Translations under genes and position numbers: made by a program
In this document: positions 19,864 to 29,259 of the stretch, one piece after another
How the letters are laid out: every line of letters begins with the position of its first letter
Position numbering within the stretch: position 1 is the first letter of the stretch
The notes under the pieces: model-generated
Told to the model about the DNA's origin: nothing
What the model saw: the letters and a program-made list of their open reading frames with translations, nothing else
Database searches by the model: none
NCBI RefSeq assembly: GCF_000311725.1
Contig: NZ_HE978516.1
Location: forward strand, 152,546 to 216,545
Reading direction: 5' to 3'
Source: Robertmurraya massiliosenegalensis JC6
GTDB taxonomy: Bacteria > Bacillota > Bacilli > Bacillales > Cytobacillaceae
Length of the DNA stretch: 64,000 nt

Positions 19864-21180
19864 TTACGCATTTGTTGTTAAAGAAGATGTCACCCCTGTT
19901 GCAACTTCAATTGCCTGTTCTAAGTCTTCAATCAAATCCTCTACATTTTCGATCCCAACAGAAAGTCGAATCAAATCTTCAGGAACGCCAGCTGCTTCTA
20001 ATCCGTCGGCATCAAGTTGCTGATGGGTCGTGCTCGCAGGATGAATAATTAAGCTCTTCGCATCTCCAACATTGGCAACATGTGCCCAAAGCTCTAGACT
20101 ATTAATTAATTTCGCCCCCGACTCTCTCCCACCTGCGATCCCAAAAACAACAACTGAACCTGCTCCTTTTGGTAAATATTTTGCAACAAGCTCTTGATCT
20201 GGATGATTGTCATCACCCGGATAAGAAATCCATTTTACCGCAGGATGCTCACGTAAATATGCGATTATTTTCTTTGTATTAGCTACATGCTCCTTCATTC
20301 TTACATGTAATGTTTCTATGCCGAGAGCAAACTGGAACGCATTTTGCGGGCTTAACGCTGGCCCCATATCTCTTAATAATTGAACCCTCGCTTTTGTAAT
20401 ATAAGCTGCGGCTCCAATCGCTTCACTATATACAAGATTATGATAACTTGGATCTGGTTCTGTAAAACCAGGAAATTTCTTTGAATTCCAATCAAAGTTA
20501 CCACCATCAATGATAATACCGCCTAATGTCGTCCCATTTCCAACCAGCCATTTTGTAGCAGAATGAATGACGATATCTGCTCCATGCTCAATTGGCCGGC
20601 ATAAATACGGAGTAGCAAATGTGTTGTCTATGATCAGAGGAATTCCTGAGGCATGGGCAATCTTTGCTACAGCTTCAATATCTAATACACGTAAGCTTGG
20701 ATTTCCAATTGTCTCAGCAAAAACCGCTTTTGTTTTTTCAGTTATTGCCGCTCTAAAATTTTCTGGGTCCGTTGCATCTACAAATTTGACGTTAATTCCA
20801 TACTTAGGAAGAGTGATTGCGAATAAATTATATGTACCGCCGTATAAATTACTTGCTGCCACTATTTCATCTCCAGCTTCTGCAATGTTTAACACAGATA
20901 ATGTAATCGCTGCCATTCCACTGGAAACAGCAAGTGCTCCAATACCACCTTCCAAAAGATTAACCCGTTCTTCAAAAACAGTCACCGTTGGATTATGAAT
21001 ACGTGTATAAATATACCCAGGTTCTTTTAAAGCAAATAAGTTAGCCGCATGCTCGGTATTTTGAAATTGATATGCATTATTTTGATAAATCGGTACCGCC
21101 CTTGCCCCTGTTGTTGGATCTGGCGATAATCCTCCATGAACACCTAATGTTTCTAAGCGATATTTCTTCTTCTCACCCAT
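19864..21180 (-). CDS. O-acetylhomoserine sulfhydrylase (homocysteine synthase)
   Basis: A 438-residue PLP enzyme of the Cys/Met metabolism family that makes homocysteine from O-acetylhomoserine and sulfide (MetY type). The PLP lysine is in HSATKWLVGNGTTLGG. The long C-terminal region and length near 430 separate it from the shorter cystathionine gamma-synthases. Placement behind an S-box fits direct sulfhydrylation in methionine synthesis, fed by sulfide. Its 5' leader holds a copy of a dispersed repeat between riboswitch terminator and start codon. Confidence 0.92.
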   Translation of the reverse strand: MGEKKKYRLETLGVHGGLSPDPTTGARAVPIYQNNAYQFQNTEHAANLFALKEPGYIYTRIHNPTVTVFEERVNLLEGGIGALAVSSGMAAITLSVLNIAEAGDEIVAASNLYGGTYNLFAITLPKYGINVKFVDATDPENFRAAITEKTKAVFAETIGNPSLRVLDIEAVAKIAHASGIPLIIDNTFATPYLCRPIEHGADIVIHSATKWLVGNGTTLGGIIIDGGNFDWNSKKFPGFTEPDPSYHNLVYSEAIGAAAYITKARVQLLRDMGPALSPQNAFQFALGIETLHVRMKEHVANTKKIIAYLREHPAVKWISYPGDDNHPDQELVAKYLPKGAGSVVVFGIAGGRESGAKLINSLELWAHVANVGDAKSLIIHPASTTHQQLDADGLEAAGVPEDLIRLSVGIENVEDLIEDLEQAIEVATGVTSSLTTNA

Positions 21181-21202
21181 TCAAACCTCTCCCTCTTTTT
21201 TA

Positions 21203-21370
21203 TACGTTGTTTTTGTATAGATTGTGGTTATTTGTAATTACCTAGAAGCCGGTTTTTACTCTTATATCAAAGTTATGGCTATACATAAAGTGTGCGACGG
21301 CACTTTTCGCTCCCTCTTTGTTCCTTATTGCTTTCCAAAAGCAACAAATGTTTGCAAAAAGAGCCTTTTT
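21203..21370 (+). repeat. Dispersed repeat family 1, copy A
   Basis: About 168 bp, closely similar to 38673-38837 and 43628-43775. Shared blocks are GTATAGATTGTGG, CTAGAAGCCGGTTTTTAC, CTATACATRAAGTGTGCGACGGC, ACTTTTCGCTCCCT, GCTTTCCAAAAGC and a terminal GCCTTTTT. The 3' half can fold into a hairpin with a T-run on the plus strand. It lies in the 5' leader of the minus-strand sulfhydrylase gene. Confidence 0.85.
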
Positions 21371-21377
21371 ATAATAT

Positions 21378-21406
21378 AAAAACCCCACTTCCTAAGAAGA
21401 GGGGGC
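21378..21406 (-). terminator. Attenuator terminator of the second S-box
   Basis: Stem CCCCCTCTTC / GGAAGTGGGG with a TTA loop, followed by TTTTT on the minus strand. Confidence 0.9.
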
Positions 21407-21411
21407 TAGCT

Positions 21412-21525
21412 TACGCACTCTCCTTATCTCTCAGACTTACATCTGCTGGAATTAGCACCGTGTTTCGTTATACCGGTTGCCGGGCTTCGAAGGGCCAGTC
21501 CCTCCACCACTCTTGATAAGTGTTA
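21412..21525 (-). promoter_or_regulatory. SAM-I riboswitch (S-box) upstream of the sulfhydrylase
   Basis: On the minus strand: CTTATCAAGAGTGGTGGAGGGA (split), GGCCCTTCGAAGCCCGGCAACC (split), GGTGCTAATTCC and CTGAGAGATAAGGAG in canonical order, ending in a terminator hairpin. This is the second S-box within 2 kb. Confidence 0.96.
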
Positions 21526-21555
21526 TGTAATTTATCGTGATAGTATCATGAATAT

Positions 21556-21933
21556 CTAAGTTAAGTCAATTGATTTTTCGAAAATTTCTGTTTTCTCTTC
21601 CCCATATTTAGGAATCGCTAAGCTAAAGAATGACTCTAGTAATAGTGAGGCTCTTATACTTCCTTGCCATTCCAACTGTTCTGCTTCACTTGCTTTCCTC
21701 AGTTTCATTTTTCCAGTTAACAAGGCTTGCATAACAGCCTTATCTCCTTCTATAACAGCATTCGTCGTCATATTAATTGATTCGAGCAATTCGATTACGC
21801 CATTTTCAATTTGTAAAATCGCTTCCTCTTCACCTGATATTAAACGAACGGATAATGATGTTTTATGTAATAAAGGGGCTAAGTGACCTCTTTCAGTTAC
21901 TTCATCTATCAATTTACGGAGTATTTCTTGCAA
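21556..21933 (-). CDS. Small SCP-2 sterol-transfer-like protein (YusD position)
   Basis: A 125-residue soluble protein with a likely SCP-2-type alpha/beta fold, judged from the pattern LSVRLISGEEEAILQIENG and VIEGDKAVMQALLTGKMKLR. SCP-2 folds bind lipids, but no substrate is known here. The gene occupies the yusD position between the met genes and the yusE-gcvH group. Function remains uncertain. Confidence 0.6.
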   Translation of the reverse strand: MQEILRKLIDEVTERGHLAPLLHKTSLSVRLISGEEEAILQIENGVIELLESINMTTNAVIEGDKAVMQALLTGKMKLRKASEAEQLEWQGSIRASLLLESFFSLAIPKYGEEKTEIFEKSIDLT

Positions 21934-22087
21934 GGCGAGTCCTCCTATATCATGATATCGTTCCTTCTACCTGAACTAATTCGATTTCAAAAAGGAAAAC
22001 CCCTTTAAAATTGATTCGACAAATCCCATCATTCTATTTAATTCCGTTACCCAAATTTAGGTTAGAATTTCCCGAGAAACATGTTGC

Positions 22088-23356
22088 TTATTGCGATTGA
22101 ACCGACTTTGCTGTCGAAGAACTATTTGGGCGATTAATACTTTTAAAAACAGTGAGGAAATAAATCGAGCCAATAAGGTAGAGAGATGCTGTTATCGTAA
22201 AGACCATTGCATATCCCCAATAAGCCCCATACATAACGACAATTCCTGTTGATACTGGTCCCATTACTGCCCATCCAAGATTAAAAACCATTTGGTTAAT
22301 GGAGTTCGCCAACCCTTTAACTGAGTCATTCACTTTTGACATCATCAGTGACGTTTGAATCGGATTTCCTGCATTCATTAAGGCCTGTCGAAAGAGAAAA
22401 CCAACCGCTGCTAATACTAGATTTTCAGTGTAAGCAGTGAGTAAGAGAAATGGCAGAGATGATAATTGCAAAATCACGACCGCCTTTACTTCACCAAACT
22501 TCCGCACCATTAGGGGTCCAATAATCATTGCAATAGCTGTTGCTGCTTGACCTAAGGATATAATAATTCCGATAATCGAGTTAGAAGCCATAAATCGATC
22601 AGCAAAATATAAATTTAAATATGGGATGACAAGACCTGCTCCAATTCCAATAATTAATTGTGCTATCGCAAACAAGAAGATCATTTTAAATCCTTCTCGC
22701 TGTTGATGTACTTTTTCCTTCCAAGGAATCTTTTTCTCCTGTTTGATTTCTCGTGTTTCCTTAAATTTCGCAATCGGAATGAATGAGAAAAAATAGAATA
22801 AGCCTGCAATTATCAGCGTTAATCTTATGCTCATTAATGGCGATAAAAACAAGGAAAATAAATCTGTAAAAATCCCTCCAAAGAGATTCCCAATAACACT
22901 TGCACCTGTCATAACTGCGGAATACATACTAAATAGATGTACTCGCTGTAAAGGCTTTGAATTTTCCGCCAGCCATGGAATTGATGAAACCGTGATAAAT
23001 GCCATCGTTAAACCTGTAACAAAGGCTAAAATAAGTAATAAACTTTGCGCTTCAAAGATACCTCTTAACAGAAAAACGAATCCTGTAAGAATGCTACCGA
23101 TCAACATGACCTTCTTACGACCAAAACGATCACTAATCATCCCGGCTGGGACGAGAATCAGTGCTGTCGCTAAAGAGGTTAACGAAATAACTTGCCCGTT
23201 TACCTGTTCATCATAGCCAAGCTCTCGAATATAAAAATTATAAATAACCATAAAAATTCCGAACCCAATTTGGGCAAAGACATTGGCTAAAATTGAAAGT
23301 TTAATATTTTTATTGTAGCTTTTAATTTGTACAGACCACTCTTGGAAAAAAGGCAT
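22088..23356 (-). CDS. MFS transporter
   Basis: A 422-residue major facilitator with 12 predicted helices. The loop 2-3 motif GMISDRFGRKKVM is the MFS signature, and a long basic central loop (KFKETREIKQEKKIPWKEKV) separates the two halves. It stands alone with its own upstream region. There is no neighbouring regulator or enzyme to suggest a substrate. It resembles drug/sugar-type efflux permeases only at family level. Confidence 0.85.
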   Translation of the reverse strand: MPFFQEWSVQIKSYNKNIKLSILANVFAQIGFGIFMVIYNFYIRELGYDEQVNGQVISLTSLATALILVPAGMISDRFGRKKVMLIGSILTGFVFLLRGIFEAQSLLLILAFVTGLTMAFITVSSIPWLAENSKPLQRVHLFSMYSAVMTGASVIGNLFGGIFTDLFSLFLSPLMSIRLTLIIAGLFYFFSFIPIAKFKETREIKQEKKIPWKEKVHQQREGFKMIFLFAIAQLIIGIGAGLVIPYLNLYFADRFMASNSIIGIIISLGQAATAIAMIIGPLMVRKFGEVKAVVILQLSSLPFLLLTAYTENLVLAAVGFLFRQALMNAGNPIQTSLMMSKVNDSVKGLANSINQMVFNLGWAVMGPVSTGIVVMYGAYWGYAMVFTITASLYLIGSIYFLTVFKSINRPNSSSTAKSVQSQ

Positions 23357-23438
23357 AGGATGGTATCCCTTCGTTTATTTCGTATTCCTAAACATCATAA
23401 TCCCTGACCTATTAAAAGTAAACAAAAAATTGCAAAAT

Positions 23439-23491
23439 TAAAAAACAGTTTGTCAAAAGGCTTTCTTGCCCTTTCGAAAAACTGTTTTTTT
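23439..23491 (-). terminator. Terminator of the yusF-yusE operon
   Basis: Long hairpin: AAAAAACAGTTTTTCGAAAGG paired (two mismatches) with CCTTTTGACAAACTGTTTTTT on the minus strand, right after the yusE stop. Confidence 0.87.
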
Positions 23492-23493
23492 GT

Positions 23494-23823
23494 TTATTTT
23501 TTAATTAATTCGTATAAATATGGTACTGAATGAAAAGCGTACACCTTTTTCTCAATACTGGTCTCATTAAAGATTAATAAGCAAGGAACACTTTCAATTT
23601 CCCATTCTAGAGCGAAATCAGGGATGTAATTCAAATCACATTTTCCCCAAATTTCATTTGGGAATAGTTTTGCTACAATTTCAAGCATTTTCCCTGCCAC
23701 CTGACATGTTCCACATAATGGCGTATACAAATAGAGAAAAAAATGTTTCTTCTCGTTTATTAAGCTTGTAATTTCCTCGCTATTCCAATTTTCCATATCC
23801 TTTATCACCTTCAAAAACAGCAT
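23494..23823 (-). CDS. yusE: YusE, thioredoxin-like protein
   Basis: A 109-residue thioredoxin-fold protein with the active-site motif CGTC (TPLCGTCQVAGKML) instead of the canonical CGPC, and the cis-Pro region ESVPCLLIF. A thiol-disulfide role is likely but the partner is unknown. Its ATG overlaps the yusF stop by one base (TAATG), and GGAG lies five bases upstream. A second in-frame ATG (MENWN) with AAGG upstream is a possible alternative start. Confidence 0.85.
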   Translation of the reverse strand: MLFLKVIKDMENWNSEEITSLINEKKHFFLYLYTPLCGTCQVAGKMLEIVAKLFPNEIWGKCDLNYIPDFALEWEIESVPCLLIFNETSIEKKVYAFHSVPYLYELIKK

Positions 23824-24176
23824 TAGCGCTCCAAATATTCAGTATGAACATCAATATTGGCTGCGAGAAGGACGGTAGCCAAATGATGCTCAGGAGCACT
23901 TGCAACCTCTCGATACATTCTATCAATATAAAGATGCTCAACTTCTGGAAGTTCACGAATGAACTGTTTTCGTAATTTTTCTCCCGCATCATCTGCATCT
24001 ACTAAAATATAGACGTCTTTACCACTTATATAATCCACTAATTCATCAAGGCGAGAAATACTAATCGTTCCGTTGGTGCAAATAATTTCGACTGGTTCTT
24101 TAACAATGTTTTTGACCTTTTTTTTGTCAGAAGTACCTTCAACGATGATTATCTTTTCTGTGTTTGACTCAAGCAT
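23823..24176 (-). CDS. yusF: YusF, Toprim-domain protein
   Basis: A 117-residue stand-alone Toprim protein. The catalytic glutamate lies in IIIVEGTSDKKKV and the DxD pair in ILVDADDAGEKLR, as in RNase M5 and small primase-like proteins. A nucleic-acid cleaving role is likely, but the substrate is unknown. I prefer the internal ATG (MLESNTE), since GGGTGAT upstream would overlap the GTG three codons earlier. It is coupled to yusE by a TAATG overlap. Confidence 0.82.
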   Translation of the reverse strand: MLESNTEKIIIVEGTSDKKKVKNIVKEPVEIICTNGTISISRLDELVDYISGKDVYILVDADDAGEKLRKQFIRELPEVEHLYIDRMYREVASAPEHHLATVLLAANIDVHTEYLER

Positions 24177-24444
24177 CTTTATCACCCATCAACGAGAATT
24201 GTATTTGCCTCACTATATGTATTCTAGTAGGAAAGGTTCTTCTCCTGCATCCGCCTCCGAACATGACTACAAATTGGATGGTCATACCCGTTTATTAGTA
24301 AAGATTCTTTTCTACCCTAAATGATTTTGGCCAACAAAAAGAGCTTGCTTATTCTATCCGTGGTAATGTGCTACGTCTAAATCGGAATGGGTGACAGGAG
24401 GACCATTCCCAAAATCAATCACAATACTTACGAATACAGCCTTA
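24177..24444. other. Gap between yusF and gcvH
   Basis: B. subtilis has the small gene yusG here. No intact open frame with a ribosome site is seen on either strand in this interval. Short stop-interrupted open stretches occur on the minus strand, but I cannot show they are remnants of a gene. Confidence 0.3.
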
Positions 24445-24470
24445 TTAAAAAACGCCCCTAAGTAGGAGCG
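24445..24470 (-). terminator. Terminator of gcvH
   Basis: Stem CGCTCCTA / TAGGGGCG (one G-T pair) with a two-base loop plus TTTTTT on the minus strand. Confidence 0.72.
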
Positions 24471-24484
24471 CATACGATGTTCAT

Positions 24485-24868
24485 TTAAGCCTCATTTATC
24501 AATTGGGCATACTCATCAGCAGACATTAAATTATCTACATCGCTAGCATTAGCAGGCTCGATCACAATCATCCATGCTTTTTCATATGGAGATTCGTTGA
24601 CGAATTCTGGGCTATCATTTAAGTCTTCATTAATCGCCACAACTTTTCCGCTAATTGGCGCATATAATTCAGAAACCGTCTTAACGGATTCTACACTTCC
24701 GAAAGGCTCATTTGCCACAACTTCATCTCCGACTTCAGGAAGCTCAACAAATACGATATCGCCTAACTCTGATTGTGCAAAGTCTGAAATTCCAATTCGT
24801 GCTGTTTCCCCTTCAAGCTTCACCCATTCGTGTTCTTTTGAATAACGCAGTTCTTTTGGTGTGTTCAT
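24485..24868 (-). CDS. gcvH: Glycine cleavage system H protein
   Basis: A 127-residue lipoyl carrier that shuttles the aminomethyl group in glycine cleavage; in B. subtilis GcvH also passes octanoyl/lipoyl groups to other complexes. The lipoylated lysine sits in [21 protein letters not shown] precedes the ATG. The window also holds lipA, the enzyme that completes its cofactor. Confidence 0.96.
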   Translation of the reverse strand: MNTPKELRYSKEHEWVKLEGETARIGISDFAQSELGDIVFVELPEVGDEVVANEPFGSVESVKTVSELYAPISGKVVAINEDLNDSPEFVNESPYEKAWMIVIEPANASDVDNLMSADEYAQLINEA

Positions 24869-24990
24869 GCAAATCCCTCCAAAATAATTATACTGTTACA
24901 TTAACCAAGACCGTATTATATCTATCAATCCCCTTGATTCTTACTAACAAAGGTTTTTGTAACCCATTATTAAATCTGTTTGGACAAATG

Positions 24991-25353
24991 CTACTTTGCA
25001 GAAAAGAGACTTTCATATTCATTTTCTTTAAAGCCTAACGTAACCTTTTCCCCATCTGTTAATAAAGGACGCTTAATGAGCATGCCATCAGATGCAAGAA
25101 TATCAAGTAACTCATCCTCAGATGCGGTTTTCATTTTGTCTTTTAAGCCAAGTTCTCTATATTTCATCCCACTTGTGTTGAAAAATTTCTTCAGCTCCAA
25201 ACCACTGCTTTTATAAAGCAGTTCAAGCTCTGAACGGGAAGGAGGGTTTTCAACAATATGTACTTCCTTATAGGAAACTTCGTGATTATCCAACCACTTT
25301 TTTGCATTTCGACATGTTCCACACTTCGGATACCAATAAAAGGTTAATCCCAT
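24991..25353 (-). CDS. yusI: Spx/ArsC-family protein YusI
   Basis: A 120-residue thioredoxin-fold protein of the ArsC/Spx/MgsR family. It has a CxxC redox pair at the N-terminus (YPKCGTCRNAKKWL) and the IKRPLLTDG segment containing a conserved RP. The genomic position next to gcvH matches yusI. It may be a redox-sensing or reductase protein; the Spx glycine (RNA polymerase contact) cannot be judged by eye. It is a single gene. Confidence 0.85.
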   Translation of the reverse strand: MGLTFYWYPKCGTCRNAKKWLDNHEVSYKEVHIVENPPSRSELELLYKSSGLELKKFFNTSGMKYRELGLKDKMKTASEDELLDILASDGMLIKRPLLTDGEKVTLGFKENEYESLFSAK

Positions 25354-25611
25354 GTTTTCACCTACCTAAGTTATGTTATCCATATTTAGATAAATTTTGC
25401 AATCTATATTTGAATAGTAACATATAGGCTTGGTCATCACAACGATAGAAGTAAGAGGTTTTTACAACTTTAGCAAAAGGGTTCGACAATTTAAAAAATG
25501 AGTATAGTCGAAGCGGTTCTGCTTAAAAGCGCTTAATAATCGGACAAATTCATTTCTCACTTCCAACCACGTGAAAACTCTACATAACTGGAAAAGAGAA
25601 TAGGACATAAT

Positions 25612-25660
25612 GAGAAAGGTGAATTTGAGTACCCTCAAATTCACCTTTCTCTATTTTTGT
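25612..25660 (+). terminator. Orphan strong terminator on the plus strand
   Basis: A perfect 17-bp stem (AGAAAGGTGAATTTGAG / CTCAAATTCACCTTTCT) with a TACC loop, followed by CTATTTTT on the plus strand. No plus-strand gene lies upstream of it. On the minus strand there is no T-run. See findings. Confidence 0.75.
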
Positions 25661-25859
25661 ATGGACCAAGCTACCAAACAATCAACCGATTTCATGTTCT
25701 ACCAGAAATGACAGATTTATCGCCCAATTTCACTACTAAACCAACCAGCTCATAAGGCTACTGTCTTTTGCCCTGAAACAGACAGATTGATTGTGTAGGT
25801 ACCTAGAATAATTTTAAGCATCATACGTAGATGATAGGTAGGACTGAGGTTTATCACAT

Positions 25860-26130
25860 TTGCTCCAACCATCTCTCACCCTTAAGCGGAATTTTTCCTG
25901 TTATCTCCTCAATGAAGTTCCTTTCAAGAGAAATAACGGAAGATTTTCCGCTTATGGAGGGCAAAATCGTTTATTTTGGCGTGTTTTGAGGGAATAGCAG
26001 GAATTTTTCCTGTTATTTCGGCTCTTTTTCATGATGCTTGCTTATTAAGCGGAATTTTTCCTGTTATGTTCTCATACCGATACTGCTACCGTTTATACCA
26101 ACACTTTATCCACAAATCGAGGGAATTTAT
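25860..26130 (+). repeat. Dispersed repeat family 2, copy 1
   Basis: About 270 bp in the 823-bp gap after fadE, highly similar to 36188-36494 and 61991-62303. Internal modules AAGCGGAATTTTTCCTGTTAT recur in direct and inverted orientation, together with CAAAATCGTTTATTTTGGC and CTTTTTCATGATG. It contains no open frame. The rest of 25354-26176 shows only the orphan terminator. Confidence 0.88.
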
Positions 26131-26176
26131 CCACTCCAAACTAGACCGACTTTTTGACCCAGCCTCTATTTAAAAA

Positions 26177-27961
26177 TTATAATACGTATTTTTCCGCATC
26201 AATTAACTTAACAGCTGCTTCACGCTTTTTCCCAATCACATTTGTTGGAGTGTGACGAGTCAGTTTACGAAGAGTTGAGATCATCATCCGTAATGTGTCT
26301 CCACTTTCAACTGCCACTAAAGTTTCTTTTGCGTCTGCTTCAATTTTATTAAAGGCTTCTTGGCAGAAAATTTGTGTATAAAGAAGCTTTTGCTCGTTCT
26401 TCTCAAGACCATTTTTGGCAATTGCCTTTTCTGTACGAAGGATAACAGATTCCATCGCATAGACATTCGCAATAATATCAGCGACATTGACGAAGATTTC
26501 CTGCTCCTTATCGACATCTTTGCCATACTTTTGAGCGGCAAGACCCGCAGCAAGTAGAGCAATTTTCTTCCCATTGCTGACAAGTTGCTTTTCTTGCGCT
26601 AATGGTTCATCACCTGGCTCCTCTGGCATAAGCATCATCAGTTCTTCTTGAAGAGCCATTGCCTTTTGGAATAATGGAAGTTCTCCTTTAAGTGCTTTCT
26701 TCAAATAAGTTCCTAGTACTAATAAGCGATTAATTTCGTTCGTTCCTTCAAAAATTCGATTAATCCGTGAATCACGGTAGGCACGGGCAATTTCATATTC
26801 TTCCATAAATCCGTAGCCACCATGAAGTTGGACCCCTTCATCAACTACATAATCAAGTACCTCTGTATTAAAGAACTTTCCTAATGAGCATTCAATCGCA
26901 TACTCAGCAATCGAAGCTGCTACGGCCTTTCCACCATTTACTTCTTCATCTGTCAGTTTGCTCATTCGTTCCTCAAATAATCCTACAGTACGGTAAATGG
27001 AGCTTTCCGCTGCATATAATTTAGACGCCATTGTGGCAATTTTTTCTTTCGTTAAATTAAAGGATGATATCGGTGTTTTAAATTGTTGACGTTGATTTGT
27101 ATATGGAATTGTAATCTCTAATGCACGTTTCGCGCCACCTAAGGCACCAACCCCTAATTTATAACGTCCAATGTTTAAAATATTAAAAGCGATAATATGC
27201 CCTCTGCCGATTTCCCCTAATAGATTCTCGACTGGTACTTGAGCATCTTCAAGGATCAGTGTACGAGTAGAAGAACTCTTGATTCCCATTTTATCTTCTT
27301 CTGCCCCAGTAGATACACCTGGGAACTCTCTTTCAACGATAAAAGCAGAGAACTTATCTCCATCAATTTTCGCATATACAACAAATACATCAGCAAACCC
27401 AGCGTTAGTAATCCATTGTTTTTCCCCATTTAATACATAGTGCGTGCCAGCCTCATTCAATTTTGCTACTGTTTTTGCTCCAAGTGCATCTGAACCAGAA
27501 CTTGGCTCAGTTAGTGCATAGGCAGCAATCTTTTCCCCAGTTGCAAGCTCAGGAAGATACTTTTGCTTTTGCTCCTCGTTTCCGAATAATACAATAGGAA
27601 GAGAACCGATCCCTACGTGAGCTCCATGTGTAATACCAAATCCGCCGGCAATCGCCATTTTTTCAGCAATTAATGCGGAACTTACTTTATCTAACGCAAG
27701 ACCACCGTATTCTTCAGGTACATCTGCTCCAAGAAGTCCTAGTTCCCCTGCTGATTTTAATAATTTCACAGAACGATCAAATTCATGCTTTTCAAGATAT
27801 GGTACTTCTGGCAACACTTCACCAACAACAAAATCTTCTGTTGTTTTCGCAATCATAACTTGCTCATCGGAAAAATCCTCTGGAGTAAAGACTTGTTCAT
27901 AGCTTACGTCTTCAATTAAGAAGCTTCCACCTTTAATTAGGTTTTCAGTTTGATTAGACAT
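26177..27961 (-). CDS. fadE: Acyl-CoA dehydrogenase FadE
   Basis: A 594-residue flavoprotein catalysing the first step of beta-oxidation (acyl-CoA to trans-2-enoyl-CoA). The FAD/substrate segments [11 protein letters not shown] and [14 protein letters not shown] and the C-terminal [16 protein letters not shown] are present. The length exceeds usual acyl-CoA dehydrogenases (about 380) because of a C-terminal extension typical of this Bacillus subgroup. Last gene of fadN-fadA-fadE. Confidence 0.94.
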   Translation of the reverse strand: MSNQTENLIKGGSFLIEDVSYEQVFTPEDFSDEQVMIAKTTEDFVVGEVLPEVPYLEKHEFDRSVKLLKSAGELGLLGADVPEEYGGLALDKVSSALIAEKMAIAGGFGITHGAHVGIGSLPIVLFGNEEQKQKYLPELATGEKIAAYALTEPSSGSDALGAKTVAKLNEAGTHYVLNGEKQWITNAGFADVFVVYAKIDGDKFSAFIVEREFPGVSTGAEEDKMGIKSSSTRTLILEDAQVPVENLLGEIGRGHIIAFNILNIGRYKLGVGALGGAKRALEITIPYTNQRQQFKTPISSFNLTKEKIATMASKLYAAESSIYRTVGLFEERMSKLTDEEVNGGKAVAASIAEYAIECSLGKFFNTEVLDYVVDEGVQLHGGYGFMEEYEIARAYRDSRINRIFEGTNEINRLLVLGTYLKKALKGELPLFQKAMALQEELMMLMPEEPGDEPLAQEKQLVSNGKKIALLAAGLAAQKYGKDVDKEQEIFVNVADIIANVYAMESVILRTEKAIAKNGLEKNEQKLLYTQIFCQEAFNKIEADAKETLVAVESGDTLRMMISTLRKLTRHTPTNVIGKKREAAVKLIDAEKYVL

Positions 27962-28025
27962 GTGACAATTCCTCCATTCATTTTATTAAAGGGTGTAAAT
28001 GCCTTACACCCCCATTTACATTTCA

Positions 28026-29201
28026 TTACAGTAGTTCAAAAACACCAGCAGCACCCATACCGCCACCGATACACATTGTCACCACACCGAATTGTTCATT
28101 ACGGCGCTTCATTTCATGGATTAAAGAAAGCGTTAATTTCGCACCTGTACAGCCAAGTGGATGCCCAAGAGCAATCGCTCCCCCATTAACATTTACGATC
28201 TCCTCGTTCAAACCAAGCTCACGAATGACTTGAAGTGATTGGGAAGCAAAGGCTTCATTTAATTCAAATAGACCAATGTCAGAAAGTTCAAGTCCTGCTA
28301 GTTTCAGTGCTTTCGGAATAGCCACGACTGGACCAACTCCCATAATTTCAGGTGGCACTCCACCAACAGCAAAGGATCTGAACTTCACAAGTGGCTTTAG
28401 TCCTTGTGCTTCTGCTTTCTCACGATCCATAACGAGCACACTTGCTGCTCCGTCACTGGTTTGTGAAGAGTTCCCTGCTGTAACGGAACCTGTTACAGAA
28501 AAGGCAGGGCGTAGCTTTGCTAACGTTTCGACAGTCGATTCTGGACGAACCCCTTCATCTTGGCTAAAAGAAAATGTCTTTTCGACAAGCTTGTTTTTAC
28601 TGTCGACATAGCGATTTGTTACTTCCACAGGGACAATTTCATCGACAAACTTCCCCTCTTGAATTGCCTGAGCAGCTCTTTGATGACTGCGCACCGCAAA
28701 AGCATCCTGATCCTCACGCGATATTCCATACTTTTTCGCAACTTCCTCAGCTGTATGCCCCATGCCCATATAATATTCGGGAGCGGTCTCAGCTAGCTTC
28801 GCATTTGGTCGAACGACATGCCCCATCATCGGTACCATGCTCATTGATTCAGCTCCACCAGCTAAAATTGTGTCTGCATGACCAATCATAATTTTTTCGG
28901 CTGCATACGCAATTGTTTGCAGACCAGATGAACAATAGCGATTGATGGTGACAGCTGGAACTGTATCTGGAAGACCAGCCAGCGCCCCAATATTTCGCGC
29001 CATATTTAATCCCTGCTCTGCCTCAGGCATTGCACAGCCAATGATTAAATCATCAATATTTCCTTCATACCCGCCGGCTCTTTTTAACGTTTCTTTGACA
29101 ACAAGAGCACCTAAATCATCGGGTCTCATATTTGCCAGTGAGCCCTTCTTTGCTTTCCCGACTGGCGTTCTGGCTCCTGCTACAATTACCGCTTCTCTCA
29201 T
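28026..29201 (-). CDS. fadA: Acetyl-CoA acyltransferase FadA (thiolase)
   Basis: A 391-residue 3-ketoacyl-CoA thiolase that releases acetyl-CoA. The nucleophilic cysteine is in NRYCSSGLQ, the histidine in GHPLGCTGA and the second cysteine in [11 protein letters not shown] chose the ATG of MREAVIVAG because GAGGG lies seven bases before it; the open frame extends eight codons upstream. Length equals the B. subtilis protein. Confidence 0.95.
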   Translation of the reverse strand: MREAVIVAGARTPVGKAKKGSLANMRPDDLGALVVKETLKRAGGYEGNIDDLIIGCAMPEAEQGLNMARNIGALAGLPDTVPAVTINRYCSSGLQTIAYAAEKIMIGHADTILAGGAESMSMVPMMGHVVRPNAKLAETAPEYYMGMGHTAEEVAKKYGISREDQDAFAVRSHQRAAQAIQEGKFVDEIVPVEVTNRYVDSKNKLVEKTFSFSQDEGVRPESTVETLAKLRPAFSVTGSVTAGNSSQTSDGAASVLVMDREKAEAQGLKPLVKFRSFAVGGVPPEIMGVGPVVAIPKALKLAGLELSDIGLFELNEAFASQSLQVIRELGLNEEIVNVNGGAIALGHPLGCTGAKLTLSLIHEMKRRNEQFGVVTMCIGGGMGAAGVFELL

Positions 29202-29259
29202 CTTATTCCCTCTCTTTCTGCTCATTGTAAATCCGAATCTCGTTATCTACTGTTCTCTT

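Noticed and set aside
24240-24440. Possible remnant of yusG between yusF and gcvH
   Set aside because: Only short frames interrupted by stops; no match I can support.
25354-26176. CRISPR-like array from the repeating GGAATTTTTCCTG motifs
   Set aside because: Spacing is irregular, orientation alternates, there are no cas genes, and the same block recurs twice elsewhere as a dispersed repeat.
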